Assembly: GCF_003478505.1 (NCBI RefSeq)
Contig: NZ_QUFI01000043.1
Coordinates: 1 to 22,331, forward strand
Source: Clostridium sp. AF27-2AA
GTDB taxonomy: Bacteria > Bacillota > Clostridia > Lachnospirales > Lachnospiraceae
Length of the DNA stretch: 22,331 nucleotides
Direction: 5' to 3'
The notes under the pieces were generated by a model that saw only the letters and a program-made list of their open reading frames with translations, was not told the origin of the DNA and made no database searches. Of this stretch, positions 22,105 through 22,331 are shown one piece after another; the first letter of the stretch is position 1, and every line of letters begins with the position of its first letter. The translations under genes and the position numbers were made by a program.

Positions 22105-22294
22105 CAACTACGAAAAAGAGCTTCGCCTGATCCGTTCTGAAAAAAGACTTGCTACCACAGACAAGGATTTCCTGAGCAAAGTCGGGCGCCTGCTCTGCGA
22201 AGAATTTGCCGCAGTCCTGAAGGAATCACCGGAAAGCGCGCGAAAACATCTGGCAAAAGCACTCGGTACACAAAACAATTCCGTTCAAATATAA
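22103..22294 (+). pseudogene. Coding-like stretch without start codon after the epimerase gene
   Basis: A plus-strand frame that begins inside the epimerase gene, after a TGA at 22028-22030, stays open to a TAA at 22292-22294. Past the epimerase stop it reads NYEKELRLIRSEKRLATT and on to LCEEFAAVLKESPESARKHL, a charged helical composition that looks coding. There is no ATG, GTG or TTG in the stretch and no ribosome binding site. I do not recognise it. It may be the tail of a gene lost by deletion, or chance. Confidence 0.3.
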
Positions 22295-22314
22295 AAATTT
22301 AAAGAATATTCATG

Positions 22315-22331
22315 AAAGGTCCGAAGCAGGC
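22315..22331. repeat. Right copy of 17-bp inverted repeat at window ends
   Basis: AAAGGTCCGAAGCAGGC is the exact reverse complement of 4-20. Both copies read outward from the window. Confidence 0.85.

Overview
The window looks like a chromosomal segment from a gut-type anaerobic Firmicute, most likely a Lachnospiraceae/Clostridia member. The evidence is the gene set (rubredoxin, rubrerythrin and hemerythrin for oxygen defence, flavodoxin with a DUF3793 protein, very large secreted proteins with choline-binding-type repeats, a KDG kinase/KDPG aldolase pathway), strong GGAGG ribosome binding sites and sigma-A promoters with 17-base spacers. No tRNA, rRNA, CRISPR array, complete insertion sequence or replication gene was seen.

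Layout. (1) 42-1095, minus: a DUF3793 protein then a short-chain flavodoxin, behind a promoter covered by paired GTTAGC-N4-GCTAAC operators that suggest metal (iron) control. (2) 1340-2191, plus: a MerR-family regulator. (3) 2436-5278, minus: a compact oxygen/peroxide defence operon in the order rubredoxin (54 aa), bacteriohemerythrin, a four-domain flavin reductase-rubredoxin-rubrerythrin-rubredoxin fusion, and L-lactate dehydrogenase. It has a consensus promoter with a PerR-like box, looks more AT-rich than its surroundings, and is bracketed by two related terminator-like direct repeats. (4) 5522-6060: an orphan minus-strand coding remnant without a start. (5) 6168-12896, minus: a secreted 2242-residue surface protein with a low-complexity N-terminal segment, two glycine-rich beta-helix-like regions, Ig/YDG-type modules and C-terminal cell-wall-binding repeats. 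(6) 13359-14471, minus: an N-terminally truncated AAA-ATPase-like/PD-(D/E)XK protein. (7) 14687-16111, minus: a secreted protein built almost only of cell-wall-binding repeats, behind a MerR-type 19-base-spacer promoter and divergent from a DUF5684 membrane protein (16302-16733, plus). (8) 16855-19381, minus: an IclR-type regulator, KDPG aldolase and KDG kinase, i.e. the lower part of hexuronate/pectin catabolism. (9) 19542-20731, minus: a MarR regulator and a DUF554 membrane protein, almost abutting. (10) 20968-21116: a frameshifted remnant of a 3-hydroxyacyl-CoA dehydrogenase. (11) 21220-22104, plus: an aldose 1-epimerase-like protein, followed by a start-less coding-like stretch.

The two extreme ends of the window carry the same 17-base sequence in opposite orientation. 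Joined end to end they would form a near-perfect hairpin. This may be an assembly break in a repeat, a circular molecule cut inside a bidirectional terminator, or (least likely) a biological terminal or inversion repeat.

The most distinctive system is the defence operon. It appears to package an NADH-to-peroxide/oxygen electron chain, partly within one polypeptide, with a hemerythrin and a fermentative NADH/lactate enzyme, under one apparently peroxide-regulated promoter.
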